A DNA stretch of 64,000 nt from an uncultured Eubacteriales bacterium (GTDB taxonomy: Bacteria > Bacillota > Clostridia > Oscillospirales > Oscillospiraceae). Of this stretch, positions 45,902 through 56,392 are shown one piece after another. A program made the translations under genes and the position numbers. Each line of letters begins with the position of its first letter. The first letter of the stretch is position 1. The stretch lies in NCBI GenBank assembly GCA_900547315.1, contig URGI01000001.1:20316-84315 (forward strand), in the 5' to 3' direction. The notes under the pieces were generated by a model, which had not been told where the DNA came from, ran no database searches, and saw nothing but the letters and a program-made list of their open reading frames with translations.

Positions 45902-47176
45902 ATGTCCCAAAAAGCACGAAGAATAATGGGTATATACGCCGCGGCGGCGATCGCGATGCTGGCGGTGTACTCCTGCGTCAGCCATGTGCGGCTGGAGAAC
46001 TACCGGCTCATCGCGAAATACAGCTCGCAGCGCGCGTTTGAGGAGACGGCGGCCTCGGTGCAGGAGCTGAGTGAGGCGCTTGGCAAGGGCGTGTATGCAG
46101 TTGACGCCGGAATGTGCGCGCAGGTCTGCAGCGACATACAGGCGGCGGCGCAGTCCGCGGAGGCTGCGATGGCGACGCTGCCGTTCACGACGCAGGAGCT
46201 GAGCCGCACGGCGGGCTTCCTCGGCACGGCGGGGGACTACGCCATGTCGCTTTCGCGGCAGGACGGCGAGTTCACCGGCGAGCAGCGGGAGACACTGCGC
46301 AGCCTATCCGACAAGGCCTCGGAGTTCAGCGCGCTGCTTCAGGAGCTGCGCGGCAGCATCAACGACGGCGAGGTGATGATCGACCGGCAGGAGCGGCGGC
46401 TTCAGAACGTGGGCGAGGACGGCGGCGTCACGCTCAGCGCGCGGCTGACCGAGTACGAGGGCGACTTTGAAATGCCCGACCTGCCGGAATATGAGGGGCG
46501 CTACACCGCGAGCGAGACGGCGCGCAGCGGAGACATGAGCGACGAGGAGATGCTCTCCGCCGCGGCATCGGTCGCGGGCGTGGAGCCGGAAGAGCTGAAA
46601 AAGGAGTACGGCTACGAGGGCGAGAGCAGGCTCAGGTGTTACAGCGCAGGGACGAAATATATCCTCGTCAGCTCCGCCGGAGTCGAGAGCCTTACGGATT
46701 CCCGTCTCGTCGAGGAGGCGCAGATAGACATCGAGCAGGCGCGGCAGCTTGCGGATGAGTTTCTGGCCGCAAACGGCTATGAAGATATCAAACTCAGCGC
46801 CGAGGGGGAGAACGGAGCCGTCGCGCGCTTTGAATATATATGTACCGACGGGGAGGCGGACTGCCTCGACAGCGGCCTGAGCGTGGCGATCGCGCTGGAC
46901 ACCGGCGAGGTCTATTCTTTCGACGCTGAGGACTACTCCGACGCGAATCCGGAGGACGGCCGGTGGCAGATAAGCGAGGAGGACGCCCGCGCAAAGCTGC
47001 CGTCGGGGCTGGAGGCCGAGAGCTGCCGCAGGGTGGTCATCGACAGCATCGGCGGAAAGCCGGCCGCCTGCTACGAGCTGATCTGCATCGACGGCGAAAA
47101 ACAGGTGAAAATCTATATAAACGCCGCCGACGGCCGGCAGCAGGAGATTCTTGTCAAAACTATACAAGACGTATAA
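45902..47176 (+). CDS. ypeB: Germination protein YpeB
   Basis: 424 residues: one N-terminal membrane anchor (IMGIYAAAAIAMLAVYSC), a helical middle (FEETAASVQELSEALGKGVYAVD and on; quoted in part), and C-terminal PepSY-like repeats (ARQLADEFLAANGYEDIKL; DARAKLPSGLEAES). In Bacillus, YpeB is needed to place or protect the cortex hydrolase SleB in the dormant spore, and the genes are adjacent. Here it has no sleB neighbour. Its RBS lies inside the gltX terminator stem. Likely expressed in the forespore, but I see no clear sigma-G promoter. Confidence 0.9.
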   Translation: MSQKARRIMGIYAAAAIAMLAVYSCVSHVRLENYRLIAKYSSQRAFEETAASVQELSEALGKGVYAVDAGMCAQVCSDIQAAAQSAEAAMATLPFTTQELSRTAGFLGTAGDYAMSLSRQDGEFTGEQRETLRSLSDKASEFSALLQELRGSINDGEVMIDRQERRLQNVGEDGGVTLSARLTEYEGDFEMPDLPEYEGRYTASETARSGDMSDEEMLSAAASVAGVEPEELKKEYGYEGESRLRCYSAGTKYILVSSAGVESLTDSRLVEEAQIDIEQARQLADEFLAANGYEDIKLSAEGENGAVARFEYICTDGEADCLDSGLSVAIALDTGEVYSFDAEDYSDANPEDGRWQISEEDARAKLPSGLEAESCRRVVIDSIGGKPAACYELICIDGEKQVKIYINAADGRQQEILVKTIQDV

Positions 47177-47199
47177 GAGGTTTTTATAACATTGATCTA

Positions 47200-47231
47200 A
47201 AATCGGAGCGTAGCTGCTCCGATTTTTTATT
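47200..47231 (+). terminator. Rho-independent terminator after ypeB
   Basis: 10-bp stem (47200-47209 with 47216-47225), GTAGCT loop, T tract. Confidence 0.88.
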
Positions 47232-47334
47232 CAGGGGGTATTGATATTATATTAACAACGTGCTTTAATATAGGATGAGTTATGGTTTTGACATGTGTGT
47301 AGGAATTTTGTCAGGCAAAACGCTCATATTTGCC

Positions 47335-47363
47335 TTGAAACCCATGCATTTTTAGGGTATTAT
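47335..47363 (+). promoter_or_regulatory. Promoter for V-ATPase operon
   Basis: TTGAAA (47335-47340), 17-nt spacer, TATTAT (47358-47363). A second candidate, TTGATA (47241-47246) with TTTAAT (47264-47269), lies further upstream. Confidence 0.7.
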
Positions 47364-47453
47364 GACTGTGTTGTATGCATTGTTGTTCCATGTGTGCAAA
47401 ATTCTGGAACGCATGTTATAAACCAACAAAATTGACAAAGAGGAGGTGTGCCA

Positions 47454-47768
47454 ATGTCATTTGAAGCGATCGCGGGCATAGCCAAAGCCGAAGCCGACGC
47501 AAAGGAGCTGATAGCCGCGGCCGAGGTCAAGGCTCGTCAGATGTCCGCCGAGGCCGAAAACGAAGGCAAGGCCGCAGTTGAAGCTGCGCGTGCCAAGGCC
47601 GACAGCGAGCTGACCGAGCTGCGCAAGCAGGCGGACGCCAAAGCGATGACGGAGGCGGGAGAGCTTTCCGCGGAGACGGAAAATCGGAAGGCCGCACTGC
47701 GCGCCAGAGCCGAAGCCAGACTTGAGAAAGCCGCGGCTCTTGTTGTGGAAAGGATAGTGAACAGCTAA
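47454..47768 (+). CDS. ntpF: V-type ATPase peripheral-stalk subunit (G/H-like)
   Basis: 104-residue Ala/Glu/Lys-rich coiled coil, the partner of subunit E in the peripheral stalks that join V1 to the membrane part. Almost the whole chain is one predicted helix (IAKAEADAKELIAAAEVKAR, then KADSELTELRKQADAKAMTE). AGGAGGTG lies 5 nt before the ATG. The gene order that follows matches the Enterococcus ntp operon, supporting the assignment in spite of low sequence complexity. Confidence 0.82.
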   Translation: MSFEAIAGIAKAEADAKELIAAAEVKARQMSAEAENEGKAAVEAARAKADSELTELRKQADAKAMTEAGELSAETENRKAALRARAEARLEKAAALVVERIVNS

Positions 47769-49754
47769 ATGGCCATTGTAAAAATGAAAAAGCTGCGGCT
47801 CATGGCTATCCGGTCAAACAAGGACGCGCTGCTGAAGGAGCTGATCTGCAAAGGCTGCGTTGAGTTCTCCGAGATCGAGGGCGAGGTTCAGGATTCCGAC
47901 TTCAAGGAGCTTCTGAAACGCGAGAGCAGCAGCCTTATGACATTCAAGTCCCAGCACATGGCATTAGTCAACGCCGTGGGTATTCTCGACAGGTATTCAC
48001 CCGCAAAGAAACCCCTGCTCAGTGCACTGCCGGAGGTCGGCGAGGACGTTCTGCTGGATGACAGCGGCGTCGGCGCGGCACTGGCAGCAGCGGATGAGAT
48101 ATCCGCAAACGAGGATCGCATAAAAAGCATCGGCGCGGAGGTCGGCCGTCTGGAAAACACCATTGACGCGCTGAAGCCGTGGGCGTCGCTTGACATGCCC
48201 CTCGGAACAACCGAAACTCAGCGCTGCTCGGTAGTGCTGGGAACGGTCGCCGGCAGCACGGACTTCTCCGCGATGGAGAGCGCGCTTGCAGCGGTCACGG
48301 AGGAAGCAGAGCTGTTTCTGGTCGATGCGGACAAGATGCAGAAGTATCTGGTTCTGGTCTGCATGAAGGAGCAGCACGCCGCCGTTATGGACTGCATGCG
48401 CGGCTTCAGCTTTGCCGCGGCACCCATCTCCGGTATGAACGGCACCGCGCGCGAATGTATCGCAGCCGCCGAGAAGGAACTGCATAAGCTTGCCGACGAG
48501 AAGGCAGGCTGCGCGCAGCACATCGTTGAGCTTGCGGAGCACCGAGACGAGCTCAAGCTCGCAGCTGACGTGCTCGGCACGAAGATCGCCCGCGCCGAAG
48601 CCGAGGATAAGCTCTACGGCCTGACAAACGTTCTGGTAATGCAGGGCTGGATGCCCGCGGAGCGCGAGGCCGAGCTTGCCGAAATATTCGAAAAGTACGA
48701 CTGCGCATGGGAGACCGAGGATCCGTCCGAGGACGAGTACCCCACAGTCCCTGTGCAGCTCAAGAACAACAAATTCACAAATGCGCTCAACATGGTCACG
48801 AACATGTACAGCCTCCCGGCTTACGGATCCGTTGACGCAAACCCCCTTATGGCGCCGTTCTTCATCCTGTTCTATGGACTGATGATGGCGGATATAGGCT
48901 ACGGCCTCGTCATGATCGCCGCCGCGCTGGTCGCGATGGCGAAGATAAAGCCCCGCGAGGGCAGCCTGAGCTTCTGCCAGCTCCTGCTTTACTGCGGCAT
49001 ATCGACCCTGGCGATGGGCGCGCTGACCGGCGGCTTCTTCGGAGACGCGCCGTATCAGCTCGTACATATGTTTAACCCCTCAAGCACCTGGGAGGGTCTG
49101 CCGTACCTGTTCAGTCCGGTGAACAACAGCACCATGGTCCTTTACGGCTCAATGGTTCTCGGTCTCATCCACCTGAACACAGGTATGGTGATCAGCTTCT
49201 GCATGAAGGTCCGCCGCGGCCGGCTTGTAGACGGTCTGTGGGAAGAGGTCCCGCTGTGGGTCATCCTCATCGGAGGCATCATGGCCGGCTTGAGTCTCCT
49301 CGGTGTTACCGATGCGCTGGCTACTCCAAGTATCGTGGTAATGATAATAGGCGCTGCCGCTCTGTTGATCGGTTCCGCCCGCGGTGCAAAAGGCTTCGGC
49401 ATAATCGGAGCCGCATTCGGCTGCATCTACAATACGCTTACCGGCTGGTTCGGCGATATTCTCTCATACTCGCGTATCATGGCGCTCATGCTCGCGGGCG
49501 GCGTCGTCGCGCAGGTGTTCAACACCATAGCAGCCATGCCCGCAAACGGCTCCGGTGTGAACGTGTTCACGGTGCTCGCCTTCATAGTCATCTTCCTTAT
49601 AGGCCATTGCCTGAACTTCGGCCTGAATATTCTCGGCTGCTACGTGCACGACCTGCGTCTCCAGTGCCTTGAGTTCTTCGGCAAATTCTATGAAGACGGC
49701 GGCAAGCCCTTCAGCCCGCTGCGCATCAAGAGCAAATACGTCCGGGCTAAATAA
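47769..49754 (+). CDS. ntpI: V-type ATPase subunit I/a (membrane stator)
   Basis: 661 residues. N-terminal ~330 residues form the soluble two-lobed arm with coiled coil (SANEDRIKSIGAEVGRLENT); the C-terminal half has about seven or eight membrane helices (PFFILFYGLMMADIGYGL, LSYSRIMALMLAGGVVAQVF). The arginine in LSYSRIM and the following helix form the ion half-channels against the c-ring. It starts directly after the stop of the previous gene. Confidence 0.95.
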   Translation: MAIVKMKKLRLMAIRSNKDALLKELICKGCVEFSEIEGEVQDSDFKELLKRESSSLMTFKSQHMALVNAVGILDRYSPAKKPLLSALPEVGEDVLLDDSGVGAALAAADEISANEDRIKSIGAEVGRLENTIDALKPWASLDMPLGTTETQRCSVVLGTVAGSTDFSAMESALAAVTEEAELFLVDADKMQKYLVLVCMKEQHAAVMDCMRGFSFAAAPISGMNGTARECIAAAEKELHKLADEKAGCAQHIVELAEHRDELKLAADVLGTKIARAEAEDKLYGLTNVLVMQGWMPAEREAELAEIFEKYDCAWETEDPSEDEYPTVPVQLKNNKFTNALNMVTNMYSLPAYGSVDANPLMAPFFILFYGLMMADIGYGLVMIAAALVAMAKIKPREGSLSFCQLLLYCGISTLAMGALTGGFFGDAPYQLVHMFNPSSTWEGLPYLFSPVNNSTMVLYGSMVLGLIHLNTGMVISFCMKVRRGRLVDGLWEEVPLWVILIGGIMAGLSLLGVTDALATPSIVVMIIGAAALLIGSARGAKGFGIIGAAFGCIYNTLTGWFGDILSYSRIMALMLAGGVVAQVFNTIAAMPANGSGVNVFTVLAFIVIFLIGHCLNFGLNILGCYVHDLRLQCLEFFGKFYEDGGKPFSPLRIKSKYVRAK

Positions 49755-49791
49755 TCGTATCTTATTTAAACAAAACATATTTAAGATTTAG

Positions 49792-50274
<483 letters not shown>

Positions 50275-50298
50275 TAACACACCGAACAGGAGATATTT

Positions 50299-50886
50299 AT
50301 GAAAGGCACTGAAAAAATAATCGCGCATATCCGCTCTGACGCAGAGGAGCAGGCCAACGCGATACTGGCTGAGGCAGCCGAGCAGTGCGCAGCCATCAAG
50401 TCCGGCTGTGAAGAGCAGGCCAAGGACACCTACGCCGAGAGAATACGTGCCGGCGTAAAGGAGTGCGAGAGTCGGGCGGACAGCATGAAGCGCATGGCTC
50501 AGATGGAATCCAGAAAAGGCGTGCTCGCGCTCAAGCAGGAGCTGGTATCGGCGAGCTTTGACAAGGCCGTTGAAATGATTGTCGCGCTCCCCCGCGAGCA
50601 GTACGTATCCCTGCTGGCAAAGCTCGCCTCCGAAGCGGCCGTGACCGGCAGCGAGGAGATCGTCCTCAACGCACGCGACCGTGAAGCTATCGGTGCGGAC
50701 GTTGTCAAGGCGGCCGACGCGCTCTTCAAGGGCGGCAGCTTCAGCCTGAGCGACGAGACCGGCAGCTTCGCAGGCGGCCTGATACTCCGCCGCGGCAGCG
50801 TTGCGGCAAACTGCACCGCAGAGCTGCTTGTTGAGCTTCAGCGCAGCGGCATGGCGTCAGAAATCGCCAAGGTCCTTTTCGATTGA
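50299..50886 (+). CDS. ntpE: V-type ATPase subunit E
   Basis: 195 residues. Long N-terminal helix (EKIIAHIRSDAEEQANAILA) that pairs with the G/H-like subunit, then a globular C-terminal domain (GLILRRGSVAANCTAELLVE) that binds the V1 head. Normal length and position in the operon; RBS CAGGAGA. Confidence 0.93.
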   Translation: MKGTEKIIAHIRSDAEEQANAILAEAAEQCAAIKSGCEEQAKDTYAERIRAGVKECESRADSMKRMAQMESRKGVLALKQELVSASFDKAVEMIVALPREQYVSLLAKLASEAAVTGSEEIVLNARDREAIGADVVKAADALFKGGSFSLSDETGSFAGGLILRRGSVAANCTAELLVELQRSGMASEIAKVLFD

Positions 50887-50924
50887 TGCTGCGGCTGCAC
50901 AATCCCATATAGGGAGGGAATAAA

Positions 50925-51917
50925 TTGTCAACAAAAAAAGAAGCGTACCTCTGCCTGTCCGCGATGGTCCGCGCCAAGGAGCCGAAGCTCCTCAACGCCG
51001 ACAGAGCCAACCGTATGCTCGAGGCCGCGACCTATGAGGAGGCGGCAAAGCTGCTGACCGACTCTGGCTACGACGATATGTCCCAGATGACCACGAAGGG
51101 AATCGAGGCATATCTCACACAACGCCGCGAGGACTGCTTTGCAGAGCTTGAAAAATCCGCTCCGGACAAGGCAATATTCGACGTATTCAAGCTCAAGTAT
51201 GACTACCACAACGCCAAGGTAATGATAAAGGCCAAGGCCACGGGGCAGGATGCGAAGCGGCTTATGAGCGCATCCGGCAGGTTCGATCCGGACACGCTTT
51301 TGAACATTTTCAGCGAGGATCTGCTCAGCCGGCTCCCTGAGACCTTCGGCACTGCCATTGCCGAGGCAGAGAGCAGCCTTGCCCGCACCGCAAACCCGCA
51401 GCTTGCCGATTTCATCCTCGACAAGGCGCTGTTCGCGGAGCTTCGGGCGACTGCGAAGCAGATCGGCTGCCCGTTCCTTGACGGCTATGTTGCCATCATG
51501 ATAGACGCCGCCAATCTGAAAACCGCCGTCCGCGCCCTGCGTATGGGCAAGGACACCGACTTCATGGCCGCGGCGCTCATCCCCAGCGGCAGCATCGACA
51601 TATCACGTATATCCGCCGCAGGCGACAAGGACGGTATTGCCGCGCTCTATGCAAGCTCCAGGCTTGAAAAGGCCGCCGCACTCGGTGCGGAAGCCGTTTC
51701 CGGCGGAAGCATGACCGCCTTTGAGCTTGCATGCGACAACGCGGTGAACGCGTATCTCTGCTCGGCAAAGCTCGTCAGCTACGGCCCCGAGGCTCTTATA
51801 GCCTATCTTGCCGCCGTAGAGAGCGAGATTACCGCTGTCAGAATGATACTCACCGGCAAGCGCGAGGGCATCGCCCCGGAGCTGATACGAGAAAGGCTGC
51901 GTGATATGTATGCTTAA
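50925..51917 (+). CDS. ntpC: V-type ATPase subunit C (d-type)
   Basis: 330-residue helical subunit that links the central rotor shaft to the c-ring. Landmarks: LSAMVRAKEPKLLNADRANRM near the N-terminus (quoted in part), the YDYHNAKVMIKAK segment, and the C-terminal YLAAVESEITAVRMILTGKR with LIRERLRDMYA. The start codon is TTG at 50925, preceded by AGGGAGGG. The 3' end overlaps the F-subunit gene. Confidence 0.93.
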   Translation: MSTKKEAYLCLSAMVRAKEPKLLNADRANRMLEAATYEEAAKLLTDSGYDDMSQMTTKGIEAYLTQRREDCFAELEKSAPDKAIFDVFKLKYDYHNAKVMIKAKATGQDAKRLMSASGRFDPDTLLNIFSEDLLSRLPETFGTAIAEAESSLARTANPQLADFILDKALFAELRATAKQIGCPFLDGYVAIMIDAANLKTAVRALRMGKDTDFMAAALIPSGSIDISRISAAGDKDGIAALYASSRLEKAAALGAEAVSGGSMTAFELACDNAVNAYLCSAKLVSYGPEALIAYLAAVESEITAVRMILTGKREGIAPELIRERLRDMYA

Positions 51918-52230
51918 AATCGCTGTTATTGGCGGCAGAGACACCGTCATCGGCTTCCGTGCGCTCGGGCTGGAGACCTATCCCGCCGCGGACGCCGCCG
52001 AAGCCGGACATATCCTGCGCCGCCTCACCCGCGAAAACGATGATTATGCCATAATCTATATCGAAGAAAATCTCGCCGCGGAGCTTGAGCACGAGATAAG
52101 CAAGTTCAAGGATCGCCCCACTCCGGCCGTGATCCTCATCCCCGGCAGAGAAGGCTCGATGGGACTCGGCCAGTCGGCGCTCAAGGCCGCTGTCGAGCGT
52201 GCCGTCGGCACGAATATCCTGGGCGACTGA
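51910..52230 (+). CDS. ntpG: V-type ATPase subunit F
   Basis: 106-residue central-shaft subunit: LKIAVIGGRDTVIGFRALGL at the N-terminus, YAIIYIEENLA, and PAVILIPGREG before the C-terminal helix. The ATG at 51910 overlaps the end of the C-subunit gene by 8 nt; GTG at 51901 is an alternative closer to the AAAGG upstream. Confidence 0.92.
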   Translation: MLKIAVIGGRDTVIGFRALGLETYPAADAAEAGHILRRLTRENDDYAIIYIEENLAAELEHEISKFKDRPTPAVILIPGREGSMGLGQSALKAAVERAVGTNILGD

Positions 52231-52268
52231 CGCCCTGTCCTTCAACACTAACAAAGGAAGGTATGTAA

Positions 52269-54038
52269 ATGAGCGGAACTATAACAAAAGTTTCCGGACC
52301 GCTTGTTGTGGCCGAGAACCTTGCGGACGCCAACGTCTCCGACGTTGTCCGCGTCGGTTCTCAGCGCCTGATAGGCGAGATCCTTAACATGACCGGCGAC
52401 AAGGCGTCAATTCAGGTTTATGAAGAGACCTCCGGCCTTGGCCCCGGCGCCGTCGTTGAAACTACCGGTATGCCGATGTCCGTTGAGCTTGGCCCCGGTA
52501 TGCTCGACAATATCTATGACGGCATCCAGCGCCCCCTGCCCGAGATGCGCGCCCTCTCCGGCGACTCCATCACCCGCGGCACCGACGTTCCCGCGCTCAA
52601 CCGCGAGAAGAAGTGGGACTTCGTCCCCGTCGCAAAGCTGGGCGACAAGGTCATTGCGGGCGACGTGCTCGGCACCGTGCAGGAGACCAGCGCCATACTC
52701 CACAAGATAATGGTGCCCTACGGCGTGTCCGGCGAGGTCGTCAGCCTGAACGCAGGCGAGCACGTCGTCACAGACGTAGTCGCCGTTGTTCGTGATGCAA
52801 AGGGCGTTGACCACGAGCTGACCATGATCCAGCGCTGGCCCGTCCGTATCGCCAGACCCTACACCAAGAAATACGTCCCCAGCCGCCCCATGAACAGCGG
52901 CCAGCGTATCATAGACACTCTGTTCCCAATCGCAAAGGGCGGTACCGCGGCAGTCCCTGGCCCCTTCGGTTCCGGCAAGACCGTTGTACAGCACCAGCTG
53001 GCGAAGTGGTCGGACGTCGATATCGTTATCTACATAGGCTGCGGCGAGCGCGGCAACGAGATGACCGACGTTCTTATGGAGTTCCCCGAACTCAAGGACC
53101 CGCGCAACGGCGAGCCTCTGATGAAGCGCACCGTTCTCATCGCAAACACCTCTGATATGCCCGTCGCGGCACGTGAAGCCTCGATATACACCGGCATCAC
53201 GATAGCCGAGTACTTCCGCGACATGGGCTATGACGTCGCCGTCCTTGCAGACTCCACCTCCCGCTGGGCAGAGGCTTTGCGTGAGATGTCCGGCCGTCTG
53301 GAAGAGATGCCCGGTGAAGAGGGCTACCCCGCCTACCTCGCCTCCCGTCTGGCTCAGTTCTATGAGCGCGCGGGCGTTGTCGAGTGTCTGGGCGCCGACG
53401 ACCGTCAGGGCTCCGTCACCGCAATCGGCGCCGTTTCTCCTCCGGGCGGCGATATTTCCGAGCCTGTCTCTCAGGCGACGATGCGTATAGTCAAGGTGTT
53501 CTGGGCGCTTGACTCCAGCCTTGCCTATGCCCGCCACTTCCCGGCAATCAACTGGCTGACCTCCTACTCGCTGTATATGGACACTCTGGCTCCCTGGTAC
53601 ACCGAGCAGTTCGGCGAGGGCTACATGGCCAACCGCACCAAGTCCATGCACATCCTTCAGGAGGAGAGCGAGCTGCAGGAGATCGTCCGTCTTGTCGGTC
53701 AGGACGCACTGTCCCCGGCGGACAGGCTCACCATGGAGACCGCGAAGATGATCCGCGAAGACTTCCTCCAGCAGAACGCCTTCGTCGATGAGGACGCATA
53801 TTCCTCCTACGCCAAGCAGTATCGGCTCCTTGACATCATCCTGCACTATGACGAGCTTTGCCGCGAGGCTCTGACCAAGGGCGCGGACATGAACGCACTC
53901 TTCGTCATCAGCGCGCGCGAGAAGATCGGCCGCGCAAAGATGGCGGACGCAGTCTCCTTTGCCGCAGACTACGACGAGATCGAAGCGCTGATGAATAAGG
54001 AGATCGATGAAGTCATTGCCGGAGGTGAGGACGCATGA
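52269..54038 (+). CDS. ntpA: V-type ATPase catalytic subunit A
   Basis: 589 residues, ATP-hydrolysing subunit. P-loop GPFGSGKT at 231-238, the bulge domain typical of A subunits (residues ~115-190, [20 protein letters not shown]), Walker-B region [20 protein letters not shown], and the adenine-pocket segment further on. RBS AAAGGAAGG. Its last four bases (ATGA) contain the start of subunit B. Confidence 0.97.
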   Translation: MSGTITKVSGPLVVAENLADANVSDVVRVGSQRLIGEILNMTGDKASIQVYEETSGLGPGAVVETTGMPMSVELGPGMLDNIYDGIQRPLPEMRALSGDSITRGTDVPALNREKKWDFVPVAKLGDKVIAGDVLGTVQETSAILHKIMVPYGVSGEVVSLNAGEHVVTDVVAVVRDAKGVDHELTMIQRWPVRIARPYTKKYVPSRPMNSGQRIIDTLFPIAKGGTAAVPGPFGSGKTVVQHQLAKWSDVDIVIYIGCGERGNEMTDVLMEFPELKDPRNGEPLMKRTVLIANTSDMPVAAREASIYTGITIAEYFRDMGYDVAVLADSTSRWAEALREMSGRLEEMPGEEGYPAYLASRLAQFYERAGVVECLGADDRQGSVTAIGAVSPPGGDISEPVSQATMRIVKVFWALDSSLAYARHFPAINWLTSYSLYMDTLAPWYTEQFGEGYMANRTKSMHILQEESELQEIVRLVGQDALSPADRLTMETAKMIREDFLQQNAFVDEDAYSSYAKQYRLLDIILHYDELCREALTKGADMNALFVISAREKIGRAKMADAVSFAADYDEIEALMNKEIDEVIAGGEDA

Positions 54039-55408
54039 TTAAAGAGTATAAGACTATAAGAGAGATCGCAAGCCCGCTGATGGTCGTCGATCAGGTCGAA
54101 GGCGTCACTTATGATGAGCTGGCCGAGATCGAACTGCCCAACGGAGATGTCCGCCGCTGCAAGGTGCTTGAGGTCGAGGGCAACAAGGCTGTCGTCCAGC
54201 TGTTTGAGTCCGCGCAGGGCATCAACCTTGCGCAGTCCAAGGTTCGCTTCCTTGGCCATCCGCTGGAGCTGGCGGTTTCCGAGGATATGCTCGGCCGCGT
54301 CTTCAACGGCATGGGTCAGCCCATCGACGGCGGCCCCGACATTCTTGCCGAGGCGCATCTGGACATCAACGGCCTGCCGATGAATCCGGCCGCCCGCGCC
54401 TATCCCGCAGAGTTTATACAGACCGGCGTTTCCACCATTGACGGTCTTAACACTCTGGTTCGCGGCCAGAAGCTGCCGATATTCTCCGGCTCCGGCCTGC
54501 CCCACGCCGCGCTCGCCGCGCAGATCGCGCGTCAGGCGAAGGTTCTGGGCGACAACGAGACCTTCGCGGTCGTGTTCGCCGCCGTCGGTATCACGTTTGA
54601 GGAGTCCGAGTACTTCATCAACGACTTCCGCCGCACCGGCGCTATCGAGCGTACCGTCGTATTCTCAAACCTCGCGAATGACCCGGCAGTTGAGCGTATC
54701 GCAACTCCGCGTATGGCGCTGACCGCTGCCGAGTACCTCGCCTTCGAGAAGGACATGCAGGTTCTCGTCATCATCACCGATATCACCAACTACGCTGAGG
54801 CTCTGCGTGAGGTCTCCGCGGCAAAGAAGGAAGTTCCCGGCCGCCGCGGCTACCCCGGCTACCTGTACACCGACCTTGCGACCATGTATGAGCGCGCAGG
54901 CCGCCGTCAGGGCAAGAAGGGCTCCATTACCATGATTCCCATCCTGACCATGCCTGAGGACGACAAGACTCACCCAATCCCCGACCTTACCGGCTACATC
55001 ACCGAGGGTCAGATAATCCTCAGCCGTGAACTGCACCGCAAGGGCATAGTTCCTCCCGTGGACGTTCTGCCGTCCCTGAGCCGTCTGAAAGATAAGGGCA
55101 TCGGCGTCGGCAAGACCCGTGAGGATCACTCCGGCACGATGAACCAGCTCTTCGCCGCGTACTCCCGCGGCAAGGATGCCAAGGAGCTTATGACCATCCT
55201 CGGCGAGGCCGCGCTGTCTGACGACGACAAGCTGTTTGCAAAGTTTGCGGATGAGTTCGAGAAGGTCTATGTCAGCCAGGGCAATAACACCAACCGCAGC
55301 ATTGAGGAGACGCTGAACATCGGCTGGGAGCTGCTGAGCATTCTCCCGCGCCGCGAGCTGAAGCGTATCAAGCCCGAAATGATCGACAAGTACATGCCCA
55401 AGAAGTGA
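54035..55408 (+). CDS. ntpB: V-type ATPase subunit B
   Basis: 457 residues, nucleotide-binding but non-catalytic subunit. The P-loop is degenerate, reading [15 protein letters not shown] in place of GxxxxGKT, as expected for B. SVIT-type region [20 protein letters not shown] (here [15 protein letters not shown]) and the arginine-finger segment [13 protein letters not shown] are present. Start overlaps ntpA by 4 nt; GGAGGTGAGG is its RBS. Confidence 0.97.
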   Translation: MIKEYKTIREIASPLMVVDQVEGVTYDELAEIELPNGDVRRCKVLEVEGNKAVVQLFESAQGINLAQSKVRFLGHPLELAVSEDMLGRVFNGMGQPIDGGPDILAEAHLDINGLPMNPAARAYPAEFIQTGVSTIDGLNTLVRGQKLPIFSGSGLPHAALAAQIARQAKVLGDNETFAVVFAAVGITFEESEYFINDFRRTGAIERTVVFSNLANDPAVERIATPRMALTAAEYLAFEKDMQVLVIITDITNYAEALREVSAAKKEVPGRRGYPGYLYTDLATMYERAGRRQGKKGSITMIPILTMPEDDKTHPIPDLTGYITEGQIILSRELHRKGIVPPVDVLPSLSRLKDKGIGVGKTREDHSGTMNQLFAAYSRGKDAKELMTILGEAALSDDDKLFAKFADEFEKVYVSQGNNTNRSIEETLNIGWELLSILPRRELKRIKPEMIDKYMPKK

Positions 55409-55440
55409 TGACCCAAAATTATTTACGGAGGTGATGCTTT

Positions 55441-56094
55441 TTGGCGAGTACCGCAATAACTCCGACCAGAATGGTGCTCAACCAGCTCAAGGGCCGTCTC
55501 AAGACTGCCCGAAGAGGCCATAAGCTGCTCAAGGACAAGCGCGATGAGCTGATGCGTCAATTCATGGACGTCGTGAAGCTCAATAAGCAGCTGCGTCTGA
55601 AGGTCGAGGAAGGGCTGACCGCCGCGTTCTCGTCCCTTCAGGTGGCAAGCGCCATCATGTCCCCGGAGATGCTCGAGCAGGCGCTGATGTATCCGCGCCA
55701 GAGCGTCGAGTTGGGGCTGGAGTTTAAGAACATAATGAGCGTCAACGTGCCGCGTTACAGCTTCCATACCAAGAATAACGACCCGTCCGAAATCTATCCC
55801 TACGGTTTCGCGCAGACCTCCGGCGAACTGGACGATGCGCTGGATAAGATGGCGAGGGTGTTTGAGGATATGCTGGAGCTGGCTCAGGTCGAGAAGACCA
55901 TGCAGCTTCTCGCGGAGGAGATCGAAAAGACCCGCCGCCGCGTCAACGCGCTGGAGTACGTCATGATACCGGAGCTTGAGGGCAATATCAAGTATATTTC
56001 CATGAAGCTCGAGGAGAACGAGAACTCCACGAAGGTTCGTTTGCTGAAGGTAAAGGAAATGGTTCTTCAGGACGCGCATAATTACAAGCAATAA
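55441..56094 (+). CDS. ntpD: V-type ATPase subunit D
   Basis: 217-residue central shaft: two long antiparallel helices (TRMVLNQLKGRLKTARRGHK at the N-terminus, LAEEIEKTRRRVNALEYVMI near the C-terminus) joined by a short beta region. Start codon TTG at 55441 with GGAGGTGA 8 nt upstream. Last gene of the operon. Confidence 0.95.
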   Translation: MASTAITPTRMVLNQLKGRLKTARRGHKLLKDKRDELMRQFMDVVKLNKQLRLKVEEGLTAAFSSLQVASAIMSPEMLEQALMYPRQSVELGLEFKNIMSVNVPRYSFHTKNNDPSEIYPYGFAQTSGELDDALDKMARVFEDMLELAQVEKTMQLLAEEIEKTRRRVNALEYVMIPELEGNIKYISMKLEENENSTKVRLLKVKEMVLQDAHNYKQ

Positions 56095-56107
56095 GCCAAT
56101 AAAGCAG

Positions 56108-56141
56108 CCGCCCCGACGGGATCCCGTCGGGGCGGTTTTTT
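56108..56141 (+). terminator. V-ATPase operon terminator
   Basis: 13-bp perfect GC-rich stem (56108-56120 with 56123-56135) and six T. Confidence 0.95.
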
Positions 56142-56258
56142 GTGGTTTCGATGTATTTTGACAATGTGATGCGAAGTTTTTGCCGCCCCTCTTGTCGCCC
56201 CTTTTAGGTAGTGCAACGGCGGCGAAAATTTGCCTTGCTGTACCGCGGCACCCCTCCC

Positions 56259-56308
56259 TTGGCGCCCCTTTTAGGGGAGCTGTCAGCGAAGCTGACTGAG
56301 GGGTCGCC
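56259..56308 (+). repeat. REP-like repeat, copy 1
   Basis: Begins TTGGCGCCCCTTTTAGGGGA and ends TGAGGGGTCGCC. Between lies a small hairpin, GTCAGC-GAA-GCTGAC. A partial copy (CTTGTCGCCCCTTTTAGG) lies at 56191-56208. Confidence 0.8.
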
Positions 56309-56344
56309 GGGGTGGAGAAAGCGCCAGTAGGGAAAAGAGAGGAC

Positions 56345-56392
56345 TTGGCGCCCCTTCTAGGGGAGCTGGCGCAAAGCGCCTGAGGGGTCGCC
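56345..56392 (+). repeat. REP-like repeat, copy 2
   Basis: Begins TTGGCGCCCCTTCTAGGGGA, ends TGAGGGGTCGCC. Its inner hairpin is GGCGC-AAA-GCGCC in place of the GTCAGC one of copy 1: the stem sequence changed on both sides while pairing was kept. Confidence 0.8.
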
